This document shows positions 21,236 through 32,704 of a DNA stretch of 64,000 nt, in pieces. The notes under the pieces were generated by a model. The model had not been told where the DNA came from. It did no database searches and saw only the letters and a program-made list of their open reading frames with translations. The stretch is from Coleophoma eucalyptorum (taxonomy: Eukaryota; Ascomycota; Leotiomycetes; Helotiales; Dermateaceae): assembly GCA_026120035.1 (NCBI GenBank), contig JALRME010000002.1:1612001-1676000 (forward strand), in the 5' to 3' direction. Both the position numbers and the translations under genes were made by a program. Position 1 is the first letter of the stretch. Each line of letters opens with the position of its first letter.

Positions 21236-22146
21236 TGTTCAGCCTGATTGACAGCCTCGTATTGACGAAGAGGGAATTGGGGGAATTGCAGGAGAGCCTT
21301 GAATGGGAATTTCGACTTGGAAACAGAAGGACAGACACAGCAGCTTGCAAGAAAGGGACAGCCGGTAGGTAAAGAACGAAAGAAAGGAAGGAGGAAGTCA
21401 AGAGTCAAGTCGACAGAGATGTCTCTTTGAACAAGTCGATGAAACGATCCAACCAAAGCGGCTGCGCCAAACCGATGACCCACGTCTCGGGAGCCAAACC
21501 AGGAGCAGTTTAGCAAGAAAGCGTCCGAAATTTGGGCCTAGCGATTGTTCAGGAAAGAGGTGAAGTGGATTGGGGGGGGGGAGGAGCAGGGAGCGGGGGC
21601 TAACCAGTAGCGAGTCACAGGTAAAAGGTAAGGCAAGGTGAGGTAAGGTGAGGTAGGGTGCGGTAGGGTGCGGTACAGGCAAGGTAGGCCAAGGCAAGGT
21701 AAGCCCGGGTCAGTCCTGTCGCAGTCGTCTCCGTCAAGCGAGTTTTTATATCTCCAGCTCGAGTCTGCCGGTTTTGCTTCACTCACTCGCTCAGAGCATG
21801 CAAGAAGAAAAACAGGATCTAGACAGCCACGTAGTACCAAATGCTCTGCTCTGTGTCCCAACACCATTACTCCTTTCCACTTCAACCACCCTCCCAGCCA
21901 CCTCAGCTAATCTCGCCCACAATGCTGAACAACTATGTCCAACATCAATCTCTGCTCTCGGCTTTTTCTTCGCCTCCGTCCCCTACTCAACTTACCAACA
22001 TCGCCAATGCTTCGCTTTCCCCGTCGCTGTGCGATGCTTATTTTGATTCCTTCTTCTACTGTCTTCAAGCCATTCTCCTCTCAGTACCTAGCGCGTCTTA
22101 CCAATTGCCCTCAGATTACCACCACAACTACTCCAAGTCTGTTCCC
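21236..22146. other. Divergent promoter region and probable 5' leader of the DUF4598 gene
   Basis: Holds both promoters of a head-to-head pair. The stretch 21602-21705 is a degenerate AGGTA-type repeat, listed separately. From about 21840 to 22146 the plus strand is open in the frame of the next gene and pyrimidine-rich, which is more like a leader than coding sequence, but an upstream start cannot be excluded. Confidence 0.5.
21602..21705. repeat. Degenerate AGGTA / AGGTGAGGTA tandem tract
   Basis: Repeated words AAGGTAAGG, AAGGTGAGGTAAGGTGAGGTAGGG and two copies of GTGCGGTAGG follow each other with small changes. The unit is about 5 bases (AGGTA or AGGTG) with partial 10-11 base periodicity. 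It lies in the promoter region shared by two divergent genes. Confidence 0.7.
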
Positions 22147-22998
22147 ATGCCTCAATCGCGTCCGTCTCGCCCCATGGAGGGGTCTGCTCTCCCCAAACTC
22201 GTCCCAGGCCTGGCTTCAAACCCCAACCATCGTCCTCCGCTCTCCAACCACGAGGAATCTACCCGCCCTAAAAACCATTTGATTTGGGATTCTCAAAATT
22301 TCTCCTTCAACTCAAGCGACAATGGGGACGTCGACTTCTATAAAACCCCTCTAAGCGATGGCCACGAGTCGTTGCCGGAGCGTCGAAAGCCAAACGAAGG
22401 TTCTTCATCTTCATCATCATCTTCTTCTTCCGAGGACTCTGGCTCTGCCTCCGGTGATGATGATGAGGGTGGTGCCGCTCCAGCTCCCGGTGGTGATGGG
22501 GCAGGTGGGGACCGGGGTGGAGAGGACAAGAGAGGGATGTCCAGCTCAGAGGATGATGATGAGGATGACGACGATGAAGAAGATGACGAGGAGGATGAAG
22601 ACCTCGCCATCGAAATGAACCTAGGCCTAGGAGTCCTCGAGCAGATAACTCCACCCTCAGCCATGACCGAAGCCAATGCACCAGAGCCAAGCGGCGACAG
22701 CAGCAGCAAGGAAAAGCGCAAGCCGAATGAGAGCAACGAGGAGGTCATCAATGTCCGGCCGCTGGGTAAAAAGCCCAAATTCGTCATGCCACCGACGAGC
22801 TCCATTGCGAGCCGCTTGCCAGGCTTCCTGGATGCGCTAAGGGTTGCGAATGAGGAGTTGTCGCGAGACCCTGCGAAGTTTGCGATGGGGGAGCAGATTG
22901 TGGCAGAGGAAGATGAAAGTAAAGAGAAGAAGTCAAGGGAAGGGGAAGAAGGAGAAGGAAAAGATGGTCAAAAGACCAGCTTGATTGAAGAGTTATGA
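22147..22998 (+). CDS. Acidic nuclear/nucleolar protein with DUF4598 (NOPCHAP1-like) features
   Basis: From the ATG at 22147 the protein has 283 residues, with no intron. The conserved parts are LAIEMNLGLGVLEQ in the middle and SIASRLPGFLDALRVANEELSRDP near the C terminus, as in DUF4598 proteins; the human member NOPCHAP1 helps load box C/D snoRNP proteins. Between them are a poly-Ser run, a Gly-rich stretch, a long Asp/Glu tract (DDDEDDDDEEDDEEDEDLA) and basic RPLGKKPK. The frame stays open upstream to ATGs at 21841 and 21919, which would add up to 102 residues, but that part lacks conserved features. The assignment is from remembered family motifs, so the function is tentative. Confidence 0.7.
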   Translation: MPQSRPSRPMEGSALPKLVPGLASNPNHRPPLSNHEESTRPKNHLIWDSQNFSFNSSDNGDVDFYKTPLSDGHESLPERRKPNEGSSSSSSSSSSEDSGSASGDDDEGGAAPAPGGDGAGGDRGGEDKRGMSSSEDDDEDDDDEEDDEEDEDLAIEMNLGLGVLEQITPPSAMTEANAPEPSGDSSSKEKRKPNESNEEVINVRPLGKKPKFVMPPTSSIASRLPGFLDALRVANEELSRDPAKFAMGEQIVAEEDESKEKKSREGEEGEGKDGQKTSLIEEL

Positions 22999-23499
22999 GG
23001 GGTTGTTGTTTGGTTAACTATTTGCATTTTACATCGCCGTGTCTCTTCTTCTCTCCATTTTTCTGCAATCTGTAACTATGCTGTCGTTTTTTTTGGAAAA
23101 TTTTCCTTTTCTTGGTCGATAGACTCAATGATACCCTCGCGGGGCTGGATGGATGGGCGTTCGGATTTCCAAATCCATTTATTTACATTTGTATCAAGTT
23201 CTCCCACATATACAATGATACAAGAAATCTCGGATAGCCAAATTCTTCTTGATATTCCATAATGGTTATTGCTCTCAACCACTAAAACATGCGACGAAGC
23301 CGTCTCAGTTGAGTACACAAGTATTTGTTGCATTCTAATGATTACTATCAAGCTACTTTTGACTCCAAACACCAACGCTTTCATTCTGAATCCACAAACC
23401 CCCAACAACGATAACAACAAGGTAATAGAGTGGAGCTAGAGGACGAACAAATCAATGGATCTTACAATGCTCTGCCAGCCGTTCACTCAATGGACTTCG
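22999..23499. other. 3'-3' intergenic region
   Basis: Between two convergent genes. AT-rich with no supported gene, RNA or repeat beyond short homopolymers. Confidence 0.6.
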
Positions 23500-25426
23500 T
23501 CAATTAACTCTCTCGCCAAGAGGAGTTACAAATCTTTGTTTATCATCCCCGACCTTCTTCTTGAACATGCTGAGATCCTTCAATAGGTCTTTCATGTAGG
23601 CCTGCATTTCGCTTGCTCTATCCTCATGAGCAGCAACGTCGATACCTTCGTCCTCATCACTATAATCCTCCTCAGACTCTTCAGGCTCCTCGGTATTCTC
23701 CTTGTCTGCTTCTGGATCTTCATACATACCAGCATTCCTACTTCCACCTTGCATACTGTTACGGGTGCTACGAGGAACTTCGATCGGGTTCTTGATACTG
23801 TCCAGAGCGAGCTTGAGATGTAGTCTCAAAGCATCATTTTCAGTTTGCAAATTGCGAATCTTGCCTTCAGCAACCATGCTTCGCTCTTCCATCATACGCT
23901 GCATAGCAACGACGCGGTTCTGGTATTCCTCCAGCTTCTCTTCCTGTTCCTTGCCTTCTTTTTCTCTCTTCCGGCTATCAGAGACACTGAGCTGCAGCAT
24001 TCGGATCTCTTCTGTCATTGCAGCTATTTGTGCATCTCTCTCTGCGGCCGAAACATGGTCCTGATTGACAACGGCGCGAGTGCGGATTCTCTTCGCTTGA
24101 TCGGCATATCGTAATGTCGAGAGGGTTTCGTCGTAGTCAGAAGGTGCTATACATGCTATCATAGCAGTTTTGCTATTTCCACCTAGTGAATCCTTTAGGA
24201 GCCAAGTAAGAATTGAGTCTCGGTACGGTACGACATCTTTATTGCGCTTCCCCGGTCGATGTTGCTTAGGATCTGCGAGCGCACCAATAACACGGCCCAG
24301 TGTGGTAAGAGATTTGTTGATGTTGCTTCCTTCACGAAGACGCTGTCCAGTAGCTTCTGTAGCCTTTGCCCGCTCGCTTCCTGCTAGATCAACCAGTCGA
24401 ATACGTGCCGTTCTCTCTGTTGTCTCGTCGGTCTCCATGTCATGATGAATCTGCTTGAGCATAATGGTAAAGACCGAATGACTTCTACTACTCGTATCAT
24501 TCATCTTCGTACTTGCTGTAGTACGGCTTGCATCTCCTATCTTCATGTACCGCATGATCTCAGAAATGTTCTTCACAGACGCATCGGTCAAGTCTTTGAT
24601 ATAAGGACCTTCCGTCGGCGATTCTCGGATCTTGAGGTAATTCGGAGGATGATTTGGGTTCACAGGCATGAGAAGATCTCGAACATGCTCGTTGTAAACC
24701 TCGAAGTAGGAGACACGAACATTATAGGAAATATTGGGCGTCTCGTCATGGGCGGCTTCGATCCGCTGGAAGAGATCCTCGCAAGTTCTTGGGATGAGTC
24801 CCGGCTGATCGGGTGTGCCCATCATAGTATACGACTTTCCCGATCCGGTTTGCCCATAAGCAAAGATACAAGTATGGTATCCTTCAAAGTTGTGATCCAG
24901 AAACTCCTCGCCCAAGCTGTTGTATACATCTTCCTGGTGCGCATAGTGCTCGTCTTCTTTGTCATGACTCCAGAACGAGCTGTCGAACGTGAAAGACTTC
25001 TCCTCGATAACCTTCCGGCTCTTCAATCGTGAGTTTGCAGGATCCGTATCGTTCGGTACCAACAAAGTCGTGGCTTGTGATATGGGGTTCATGCGGACCA
25101 AGCATTCAGCACCTCGCTCGGTTTCTACATCAAGTCAGATTTCCTTCCATTCTTGTCTATCCTGTATGCAAGATAATACCTCGAGGTAGAAATCCTCGAA
25201 CTCTGACCACAACTCTCACGTTCCCTCCCGGCGCATCCATCTTGTTGCCGATGGGTGTAATGCTACCCTCTCTCGATCGCAACGACGGAGTTGAAGCAGA
25301 AGAACGAACGGTGGGCATTTCGGATGCCACGCCTGGCACTAATCGCGGATCCAGGGCCATATATGTGAGAGTATCTAGTATATCCTGAGTGATCTCGTCG
25401 TGCCGCAGCTTCCAGTTGAGGTACAT
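23500..25426 (-). CDS. Short kinesin-3 (Unc104/KIF1-like motor) without FHA or PH domain
   Basis: Exons 25180-25426 and 23500-25124 give 623 residues. The motor domain runs from about residue 70 to 430: VRVVVRVRGFLPRE, P-loop GQTGSGKSYT (173-182), switch I NDTSSRSHS, switch II DLAGSERAKA and VPYRDSILTWLLKDSLGGNSKT. ATQ/TEATGQR and the short neck after IRTRAVVNQD fit kinesin-3. A coiled coil (EIRMLQLSVSDSRKREKEGK and following) leads to an acidic tail (EEPEESEEDYSDEDEGID) and ends at residue 623. Full-length Unc104 motors are far longer and carry FHA and PH cargo-binding domains. Filamentous ascomycetes have a second, short Unc104 relative (Neurospora NKIN3 type, tied to mitochondrial distribution), which is the best match. 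An N-terminal extension of about 65 residues precedes the motor. Confidence 0.9.
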
Positions 25427-26464
25427 GAATCTTGAACCTTGCCTTGGTTTGTTTACTCTAGGCGATAAGGATATCGGTTGCTAGGGCGAAAGCTTAAGAG
25501 CAGGGATCTTGTGGACTTCTTTGGGTTTGGGGGACTTCGCCCGAACAAATTATCCCTGGTGCGACTGATTATCGTTGAGCAAAGGTATAGTTAATGAACC
25601 ACTTGTCGTGATATAATGATGGATTTGTTGTTGTGGTGGTGGCTGCGGACCTTATTCAATAAACTCCCGCCTTCGAGGTCTTGACCGTGTTTTTGGTTCC
25701 GCTTTCGAAGCCGCGTTCGTACTTACAGAAACTCTAGATGTTCGGCTCATTGTTCATTTTGACATGGCTGCATTCTTGATTCATGTGGAGTGAACTCATT
25801 CGAGCTTATACTACCGTACTTTTTATCTATAAGTCATTCCTGAAGCTAGCCTCTCGCCTCTATCCACCTGAGTCTATTTAGCACCACGTATATACATACA
25901 GTGCGCCCTCTAACTTTAAGAGCTTGCTTGTGAGCCTGTTTGCACCGCAGCATTTGGCAAACATTGCTTCAGAGTAAGGTATATGCAGAAAAACCACTTC
26001 TAACAAAGCATGGGTACTTTTGCTATGCCTCCAAGCAGAGCAAACCTGTTGCCCCACTTCCAACGTATTTAGAGAAGCACAATTCATAAAATCTTCCAAT
26101 GCATACTATTTCACTCAACGATTCTTCATATTTCAAATATCATGATCAATATATCAGTAAATTCATGTTCAAAGACGTATTTTGACATTGACCTTATAGT
26201 ATAGACCAGCCACCCAAAAAACGCCACAATGCAAATCGAGTCCCAGTCGAGTCGAGTTCGTTTCAATACAGCAGGGGATATTGAGGTGCTCCAAACCCAC
26301 CCTTTCTAACGGCTCGGCCATATCCCCCTTTTTCCTTCATCTAAAAGCTGAAGTCGAGCCTGACCTAGCCTGGTCGGCTCGAGTTCTGAACATGTCTGCG
26401 GAGGCAATGGTAAACTGCCTAAAATTCGCCAGCTCTCCACTTCTAGCGTTAATATGTAAGGTCC
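25427..26464. other. Intergenic: kinesin promoter and mannosyltransferase 3' trailer
   Basis: About 1 kb. No supported gene. It holds the promoter of the kinesin gene (minus strand) at its left end. Short open frames have no features. Confidence 0.55.
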
Positions 26465-28186
26465 TCAAGGACTTGCCCATCCACCGGCAACGTCAACCCA
26501 CTCAGCTAAACAACTTCCTTGTTTGCCTTCTACATCCACAATATCAGTGTCACATCTACATCTGCATCCTACACCATTCTCCTTGACGGCGTCCCATGAC
26601 TCCCAGTACTCGTCCTCCTCTCTGCGCTTTCTCTCATCTAAAGTAGTCTTCTCGAGGAAAGGTTGACGGGGCAATTGGCGGGCTGGGGCATTAGCAGGAC
26701 AGTGCTGAATTGTGGTATGTCGGTAGCCGAAATCTCTAAAGTAGTGAATATCTCGTGGTGCGAGAAGAGCGCCGGCTGCCAAGGAGTGAATTGGTGCATC
26801 TCCCCACTAATTCACACGTCAGCTCTCACGTTAAAGCGACTGGTAGCGCATGTGACTTACTCGTTCCATCCAAAATCCTCCACTACGATCCATCATTTGG
26901 AAAAAGTCCTCGTATTCCTTGCTTCTAAACCAGCTGAGTCGGGCAATTTCGAAATTTGACCAGAAATGGCACATGTTATACTTCTCTCCCTCCATAGCCT
27001 CTGGGTCGATGTCAGGAATTGATGCTCGAGATGGATCGCCTCTTAGGATCTCTTCGGGAAGTGGGTGCTTTTGTTCGGCCTCGGGCTCCTCCTTCTCCTC
27101 CTTCTCGGGCTCTGGCTCAACGAACATTTCCCAGAGGCCTTGGGAAGTCAAGTTGTTAACTCGCTTGTATGCTGAAGCATATCGGAAGATATTTGGAACC
27201 GTCTCCTTTAGTTCCTTGACAGCAATGGTGAAACCGTAGGTCTTATTCGTTTCAATCATCTTCAGGAAAGGATCGCTAGAAATTTGGTTAGATTGAGCAG
27301 GAATTCCAAATTGTGATACATACTAGGTAATATCGCAGAAATACTTGATTTCTGGCTCCAAACGCCAATACCATTCATATTTGGCCAGAAGCTCGTGCTT
27401 ATAGAAGAATCTAGCTCCAAGTCAGCGGTTATACGCACCGTAAATCATGTCCTGCGTACCCAGAATAGAATCTGCACATAGCATGGTAACTTTCCATGCC
27501 ACCATACATGATAGCTGCGTCTCCCTGCTTTGCAATGCCTTCCTTGGCGACCTTAGGGTCAATCCAATCTGGGAATCCCCACATCTTGGGGTCAATTTGT
27601 CCAAATTCAACAGGGGCACTTGTATAGTTTGTGATAGTCTCCTTGAAGGTCGAGTTGAACTCTCCATCGTTCAGGAAGACGTAAGGATAATGATACCAGC
27701 GGTTGAAATGTCTTTCGATAGATTTGACGGACTGAATGACACCATCCAATTCCTTGTTTCGCGCCAGCACCACAAATGCTGCATTCGCTCGGGGTTGGGA
27801 AGTATCTGGCTCTAAGCAGCCGGTCACGAAAACCTTGTCGTGCTCTTCGCTGATTTTTCTGTGCGGGTAGCACGTTAGACAAAACACCTAATGTGAGATC
27901 ACGTTGAAGCATACCTGATGGCTGGAGGTGCCCCAGCTGGCATTAAGATCCCTACAGGCGACGAGGGATGTCGGACAATTAGAATCAAGATCAAGACAAC
28001 AACAATACATGGAAACAATAGTACAACGCCGAGAGGTATCGAGATGCTGGAATTGCCCTTTAATCGAAGTGGCCGCCGGAAAAAGGCCAATCTTGAAGAA
28101 GCTTTCCCCTTGCCCTTAACCTCATCCATCACAGGGAGAGGAGGGGTGGTAGGTATCCTTTTCAGGACCCTCTGTACGAAGCCCAT
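26465..28186 (-). CDS. KTR family alpha-1,2-mannosyltransferase (Kre2/Mnt1-like), Golgi type II membrane protein
   Basis: Exons 27915-28186, 27460-27858, 27324-27410, 26861-27275 and 26465-26806 give 504 residues. It transfers mannose from GDP-mannose to O- and N-linked glycans in the Golgi. A short cytosolic tail with basic residues precedes one membrane segment at about 50-71. The catalytic domain has RANAAFVVLARNKEL, FNRWYHYPYVFLND, MCRFYSGFFYKHEL, EWYWRLEPEIKYFCDITYDPF, YNMCHFWSNFEIA and FWMERWGDAPIHSLA, all family blocks in order. An acidic, charged insert (EPEPEKEEKEEPEAEQKHPL and following) sits before the YNMCHFW block. The last residues contain SCLAEWVDVAGGWASP. All introns have clear donors, and each join restores a family block. 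Confidence 0.93.
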
Positions 28187-29911
28187 CGATGCGATTTGAG
28201 TATGAGATCGTAGATACAAATGCCGATTCTAGGGGTGGACTCGACCCCAACTCGTGCGGACACGAGAGAAAAGGCGGATAGGGACGGCGTGTCTCGCGGT
28301 CGTGATATTACAAGGCGTAATCGAAATCGCACGGGGAGAATCGAAGATAGCACGACTGGACCGCAGTCTATAGCAGAGCTCTATCTGGCAATCTGCTGGT
28401 GGTGATGGCGAGAGGATCTAACGAGTGGATGGGAGGATAGCTCCTCGAGAACAAAACGCAACGCCTTTTGCGATGGCAATGACGCGTCGGATAACGAGGA
28501 ACAGCCGCCAGCACAGGAACGCAGCAGGCGAGTGTAGGGCTATTAGACCATTCGACTCGATCGACTTGATGCTATCTTGTTGGGAGAGAGTTGGGCGGTG
28601 GGTGAGGTGAGTTGGTATGGGTTCAGGCCAGAGATTCGTTTGGGGAGATTTGACGATAGGAGGTCGACCTGACTTTGACTGACGGACCAAATGGCAGGAA
28701 TAGCACAGTCAGGAAATCGGGTGCTGTAGTGCTGTTCAGTTCGGCTAAAGATCCTGGCCCTGGCTGGCGTGGTCGGAAGGCTCGTGGCTCAGTCTGCTTG
28801 CCTCCTTGCCTTCTTGCCTTTGGAGACCCCTGATTTCTGTCGGTCAGAAAAATGCACTGTTCTGGAGAAGGTCGGGATGTGTGGTGAGATTGGTCTCGAG
28901 TTCGACCTTGATATCAGAGATCAGGTTATATGGAGATGGGGACTGAACACCGTGGTGTTAGGTTGGTCTAATGCCTGTGGCTTCTGATCCCGGCTGGCCG
29001 TGTATGCGCGAGTACTCAGCATACTCAAGTGAGTGAGTCCTGACTGACCCCTTTATGGGCCCTTCTTCAGTGCTTCTCGTGCCAAGAACTGCTTATTACG
29101 AATGACTTGCCTCCCTTTCCCTCGAAAAGAGGAACCCCAGTCGTCCGGACTACGTTGACCTGTAGACCGTGGCCCTTTCTATTTCTATTCCTTATCTTAT
29201 TTCTATTTCTGTTCCGTCACGAGCCTGCCTTCCCTTATGAAGTATGCACGCAATCCTTACCGGAGGACCAAGCTGCCTCAAGCATCTCCATCAATTGAGG
29301 CTGAGAATCTCGCTTCATGCATCATGCTTCAACCTGCATCAGGATCCGGCTTGTCTCTCATAGAAATTCCTTAGTCGGACACTGGAGAGAGCCTCTCTTT
29401 AATTTAGCAAAATCCCATCTTCCTAGAAAAGACGGTACCCTTACCTTTCCCATCCGTCGTCCCGTGACGGGGGACCTACCTCATATTGTAAAACAACTGG
29501 ATCATCCGAACTTCCTCGAAATCTTGATATCGGTTAGCTAGACACTGCGGGCGGGGCACTGGCACGAAAGCCCCGGAGTCTAGACTACAGGCTACGGTAC
29601 TGTATAGTACAGAAGAAAGGAGAGCATTGTGCGGACAACGACCGTATCCACTCCAGTACAGAGAGAGCCACTTTATCAGGGTCTTGTCTTTTTGATCTAT
29701 TTTTCCTTGTCTTGGCCTTCCGATCTCATCCACTGTACATGCATAGTGCACAACTCGTATAGCTTCTCCACAACCCAGCAATCAGCATAATCACAGCATA
29801 GAGGCAATAATGACAGCGGGTGGAAGCTACACCAATTGAGCCTCTTGACCCCTCCAGCCATTCGTTACCCGCAAGCAGCAAGCAGCAAGCAAGGCCAAAA
29901 TCCTCACAACC
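28187..29911. other. Divergent promoter region between the mannosyltransferase and the DUF4604 gene
   Basis: About 1.7 kb. No supported gene; an open frame at 28769-28987 and others are short and featureless. Just before the DUF4604 gene, GCAAGCA occurs three times in tandem (29871-29891). Confidence 0.5.
29871..29891. repeat. (GCAAGCA)3 short tandem repeat
   Basis: Three exact seven-base units in the leader or promoter of the DUF4604 gene, 20 bases before its ATG. Confidence 0.85.
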
Positions 29912-30445
29912 ATGTCCAAAATAACTCCCAAGAACCTCTCTTATGACACAAGCTTGCCACCCTTCCTACAGCGCATGCAAGCAGCCAGTTCAAGCTCACG
30001 AGACGGACGCCACGAATTCAGTGTCGCGCGACCGAAACGTGCGCGCAATGAGGACGAAGAGAAGGAAGACGAGCCGGTATACTTTGATGAGGAGAGTGGT
30101 GAGACATTAACTAAGGGGGAGTGGGAGGCTAGAGAGGAAGAGAAGATGCCCAAAGATGGAGATGGAGAGAAGGGCGAAGAAGACGCAGAGCAGGTGAAGA
30201 AAGATGCTGTTAAGGAGAAGGAGAATCTGGCTGCTATCGGAAGCTCAAAGAAGAGGAAGGTGGGCAAGATTGTTGGAGCTGAGGAAGAGGCAGATGCTGG
30301 TGCTGGGTTTACCGCAGAGCAGAAGAAGGTCATAGAGATGGGGCAGGGAGACAAGGGAAAGGCGAAGAAGGGAGATAAAGAGGAGCCAAAATCGAAGGCT
30401 AAGAAAGGGAAGAAGATCAAGCTGAGCTTTGGGGACGATGAATGA
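29912..30445 (+). CDS. DUF4604 family protein
   Basis: A single exon of 177 residues. The N terminus MSKITPKNLSYDTSLPPFLQRMQA is the signature of the DUF4604 family, which includes human KIAA1143. A second conserved block, EPVYFDEESGETLTKGEWEA, follows. The rest is low-complexity Lys/Glu with several basic nuclear-type motifs (SSKKRKVGK, KAKKGKKIKLSF). The C terminus GDDE is acidic. No function is known for the family. The start is fixed by the conserved N terminus. Confidence 0.9.
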   Translation: MSKITPKNLSYDTSLPPFLQRMQAASSSSRDGRHEFSVARPKRARNEDEEKEDEPVYFDEESGETLTKGEWEAREEEKMPKDGDGEKGEEDAEQVKKDAVKEKENLAAIGSSKKRKVGKIVGAEEEADAGAGFTAEQKKVIEMGQGDKGKAKKGDKEEPKSKAKKGKKIKLSFGDDE

Positions 30446-31088
30446 GGGCTGCTTCACATAAGGCGTTTCATGGGATGGTTGCAGGAATTGGAGTTCAGGC
30501 CCTAATAAAAGATACCCTGGGTTGAAGCTATTTGCTCCTCGAAATAATATTGTAACTCTTTAAGGATTGATTCCTGTCGTAACCAACTCTTCAGATAGTC
30601 AGATTCTCTTGGTGATTGAGGGATTTGGGTACTCTTGAGCTTTCACTTCTTGTTGCATCGTTACCTTACTTGACATAAGACAAGCTTGCATTGAGCATCT
30701 AGTCTTCACTAAACACAGTTTCTACGATGCAGCTCCTCTCCAAGGAGCGAAAGGTCGACTCAATAAATATGAGGGACTTTTATTCAAGGCTGAACTGATG
30801 ATCTATCTCGTTCTGTTGCGCAGCTAATAAGCCAAGCAAACTACGTCCCAACTACAATCAGATCCGAATGGCTGAGATGGCCATTTCACCAAACGACAAG
30901 ACGCCTGAATGAGCATACATTGAATGTGATAAGAAAAGTAGCAAGTCCAACGACGACTGTAGTAACCACACAAATGCCAATGCCTAACGCCGAGGAAAAT
31001 AAATGAGATGCTGATTCGTCAAGGAGATTTAATCAGCCTCATGGTAGCTAATGTCATCCATCGTCCAAGTGTTCGTATAGAATCTTCA
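30446..31088. other. 3'-3' intergenic region
   Basis: Between two convergent genes. No open frame with features, no RNA gene or repeat seen. Confidence 0.6.
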
Positions 31089-32046
31089 TCATGCGCCTGT
31101 TTGCTGCTTAACCACGAAGTCCCAAAGCATCTTGACGAGCGTATCTGGTAATGTGTACAGGTCGACATGGAATTCACCCTCTGTATGACAGTTAGCTATC
31201 TGTTATATGATGCTGGCGCGCGTACATACGGTCAACGTCGTTTTTCGTATACGTCTCGTCTGACTTGTTGTCATGAATCATCTGCACCACTTGCAAAAGA
31301 TCATCCTCGGCCAGCTTGACTAAACCATCGGCTAACTTCTCCATATCAACTGTACCGGCAGTCCTCTTCCTCTTCTTCTCAACATCCTTCTTCCGTTGTC
31401 CATTTTCCGCGCCTTCTCCAGGAATACTACCAGTGTCTCGGAGAAGTTCGACGAGTGCGGCCGAAGGATTTTTGAAAGTGATCAAATGCTTCGCTTCATA
31501 CTTTGTCTTTGCGAAATTGAGGTCATGATGAATAGTGTGTTTGGCCTTCTCCGTCGTGTATAGGTCAATGGTCATGTCAAACTCTCCCCATCCCTCGTTC
31601 TCGCAGCGAAAGGGTGGTTTGGTATAAGCTAAAGTGAGCTTCTTGTCAGCAAATTGGATCCTTTGTAGTTAGTAGAAGGCTCTTACTTTGTATGGGATTT
31701 TTGAATGAGGGATGCAGGTTATAGACTACCTTGACGAAGCAGGAAGCTGGCTGTTCATTCCCGGCATCATCGAGGAGGAAGACTTCAATGTTCCAGCTTT
31801 TCATAGGGTAGCCCGTCATCTCCGGAGGTTTGTCGCTTTGAAACTACGTTAGCAGAGTACAGCTCTGGAATGCGACCTCATTGCGCAAGTTGCCAATGGG
31901 TATTGTCAAAGGTTTACATACATGTTGCGCTGCTCTGTTACCAGCAGCACTGTGCGCTTAATCTGTACAATTGTCAGCCGTTATGCAAGATTTTTCGCGC
32001 TGGCATGATTGTCGCGCGCCGTAAAGGAGCTCACATCGGCGACCAT
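31089..32046 (-). CDS. TAF14: YEATS-domain protein Taf14 (TFIID/TFIIF/chromatin remodelling subunit)
   Basis: Exons 32035-32046, 31922-31962, 31687-31835, 31230-31628 and 31089-31180 give 230 residues. Taf14 reads acylated histone H3 through its YEATS domain and is shared by TFIID, TFIIF, INO80, SWI/SNF and NuA3. The YEATS domain spans about 1-140: DIKRTVLLVTEQRN, GYPMKSWNIEVFLLDD, VVYNLHPSF, PPFRCENEGWGEFDMTIDLY and HHDLNF. A basic linker (KKDVEKKRKRT) leads to the C-terminal ET domain: VDMEKLADGLVKLAEDDLLQVVQ and GEFHVDLYTLPDTLVKMLWDFV. The first coding exon is only 12 bases (Met-Val-Ala-Asp) and exon 2 is 41. The ET domain identifies Taf14 rather than Yaf9. Confidence 0.92.
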
Positions 32047-32704
32047 CTTGAAGACTGTTTCTTGCGCGTGAATTGAAGGCCGGGAAGTAGTAAAGCGCGG
32101 TGAAGCTGTAGAGACACGCACGATCTTGCGACAACGCGATGAGCGTGGATGTGGGGTGGTAAGGTGAAGGTCGGTAAATCTTCGGAACAAGGGGTTATGT
32201 AACCATCACATGACCTCAGGAGGGATTCATTGCAAAAATGAGAATGATAATAGTCATGCATAACCTCACGTAATATTATCGTTGAGATTGGAGGAGTTAT
32301 TCGGATTGCATCTCAGATTCTGGTGGATATTTAGTTGTACAAAATTATTCGAAATTTGCTTCACATCTATATGGGGGTATGTTTGGGGATGAAGGAGGGA
32401 CTGCTATTTAAAGTCTAACTACAAGCTCATGCCCATGGCCTCGAGATCAGGAACCAGTTCGATTCAGATGCTTTGTGTCCTTCATAGAGACCATCTTCTA
32501 TGAATCTGTTCCATCGAAATCCATGACTACCAGAAAGTCAGGTGAAGTAAGGGACGCCAGCAATACAAACGTATGCTTTTCGCCTCAAATATGCGTGGTC
32601 GAATTCAATGGGGGAAAGTGTAATGGTTTTCTCGTGTCTCGTGCATGTCGGGTATGGTGTTGTGAAGCGCTGGTATCAGCAGAAAAAAAAGAGCCAGTCG
32701 TTGA
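32047..32704. other. Intergenic: Taf14 promoter and Yrb1 3' trailer
   Basis: No supported gene. The first 200 bases should contain the Taf14 promoter. The small frame at 32475-32708 overlaps the Yrb1 3' end and lacks features. Confidence 0.55.

Noticed and set aside
22338..22805. Open frames on the minus strand through the Ser/Asp-rich part of the DUF4598 gene
   Set aside because: They are shadows of the low-complexity acidic coding sequence; the same is true of 29941-30420 opposite the DUF4604 gene.
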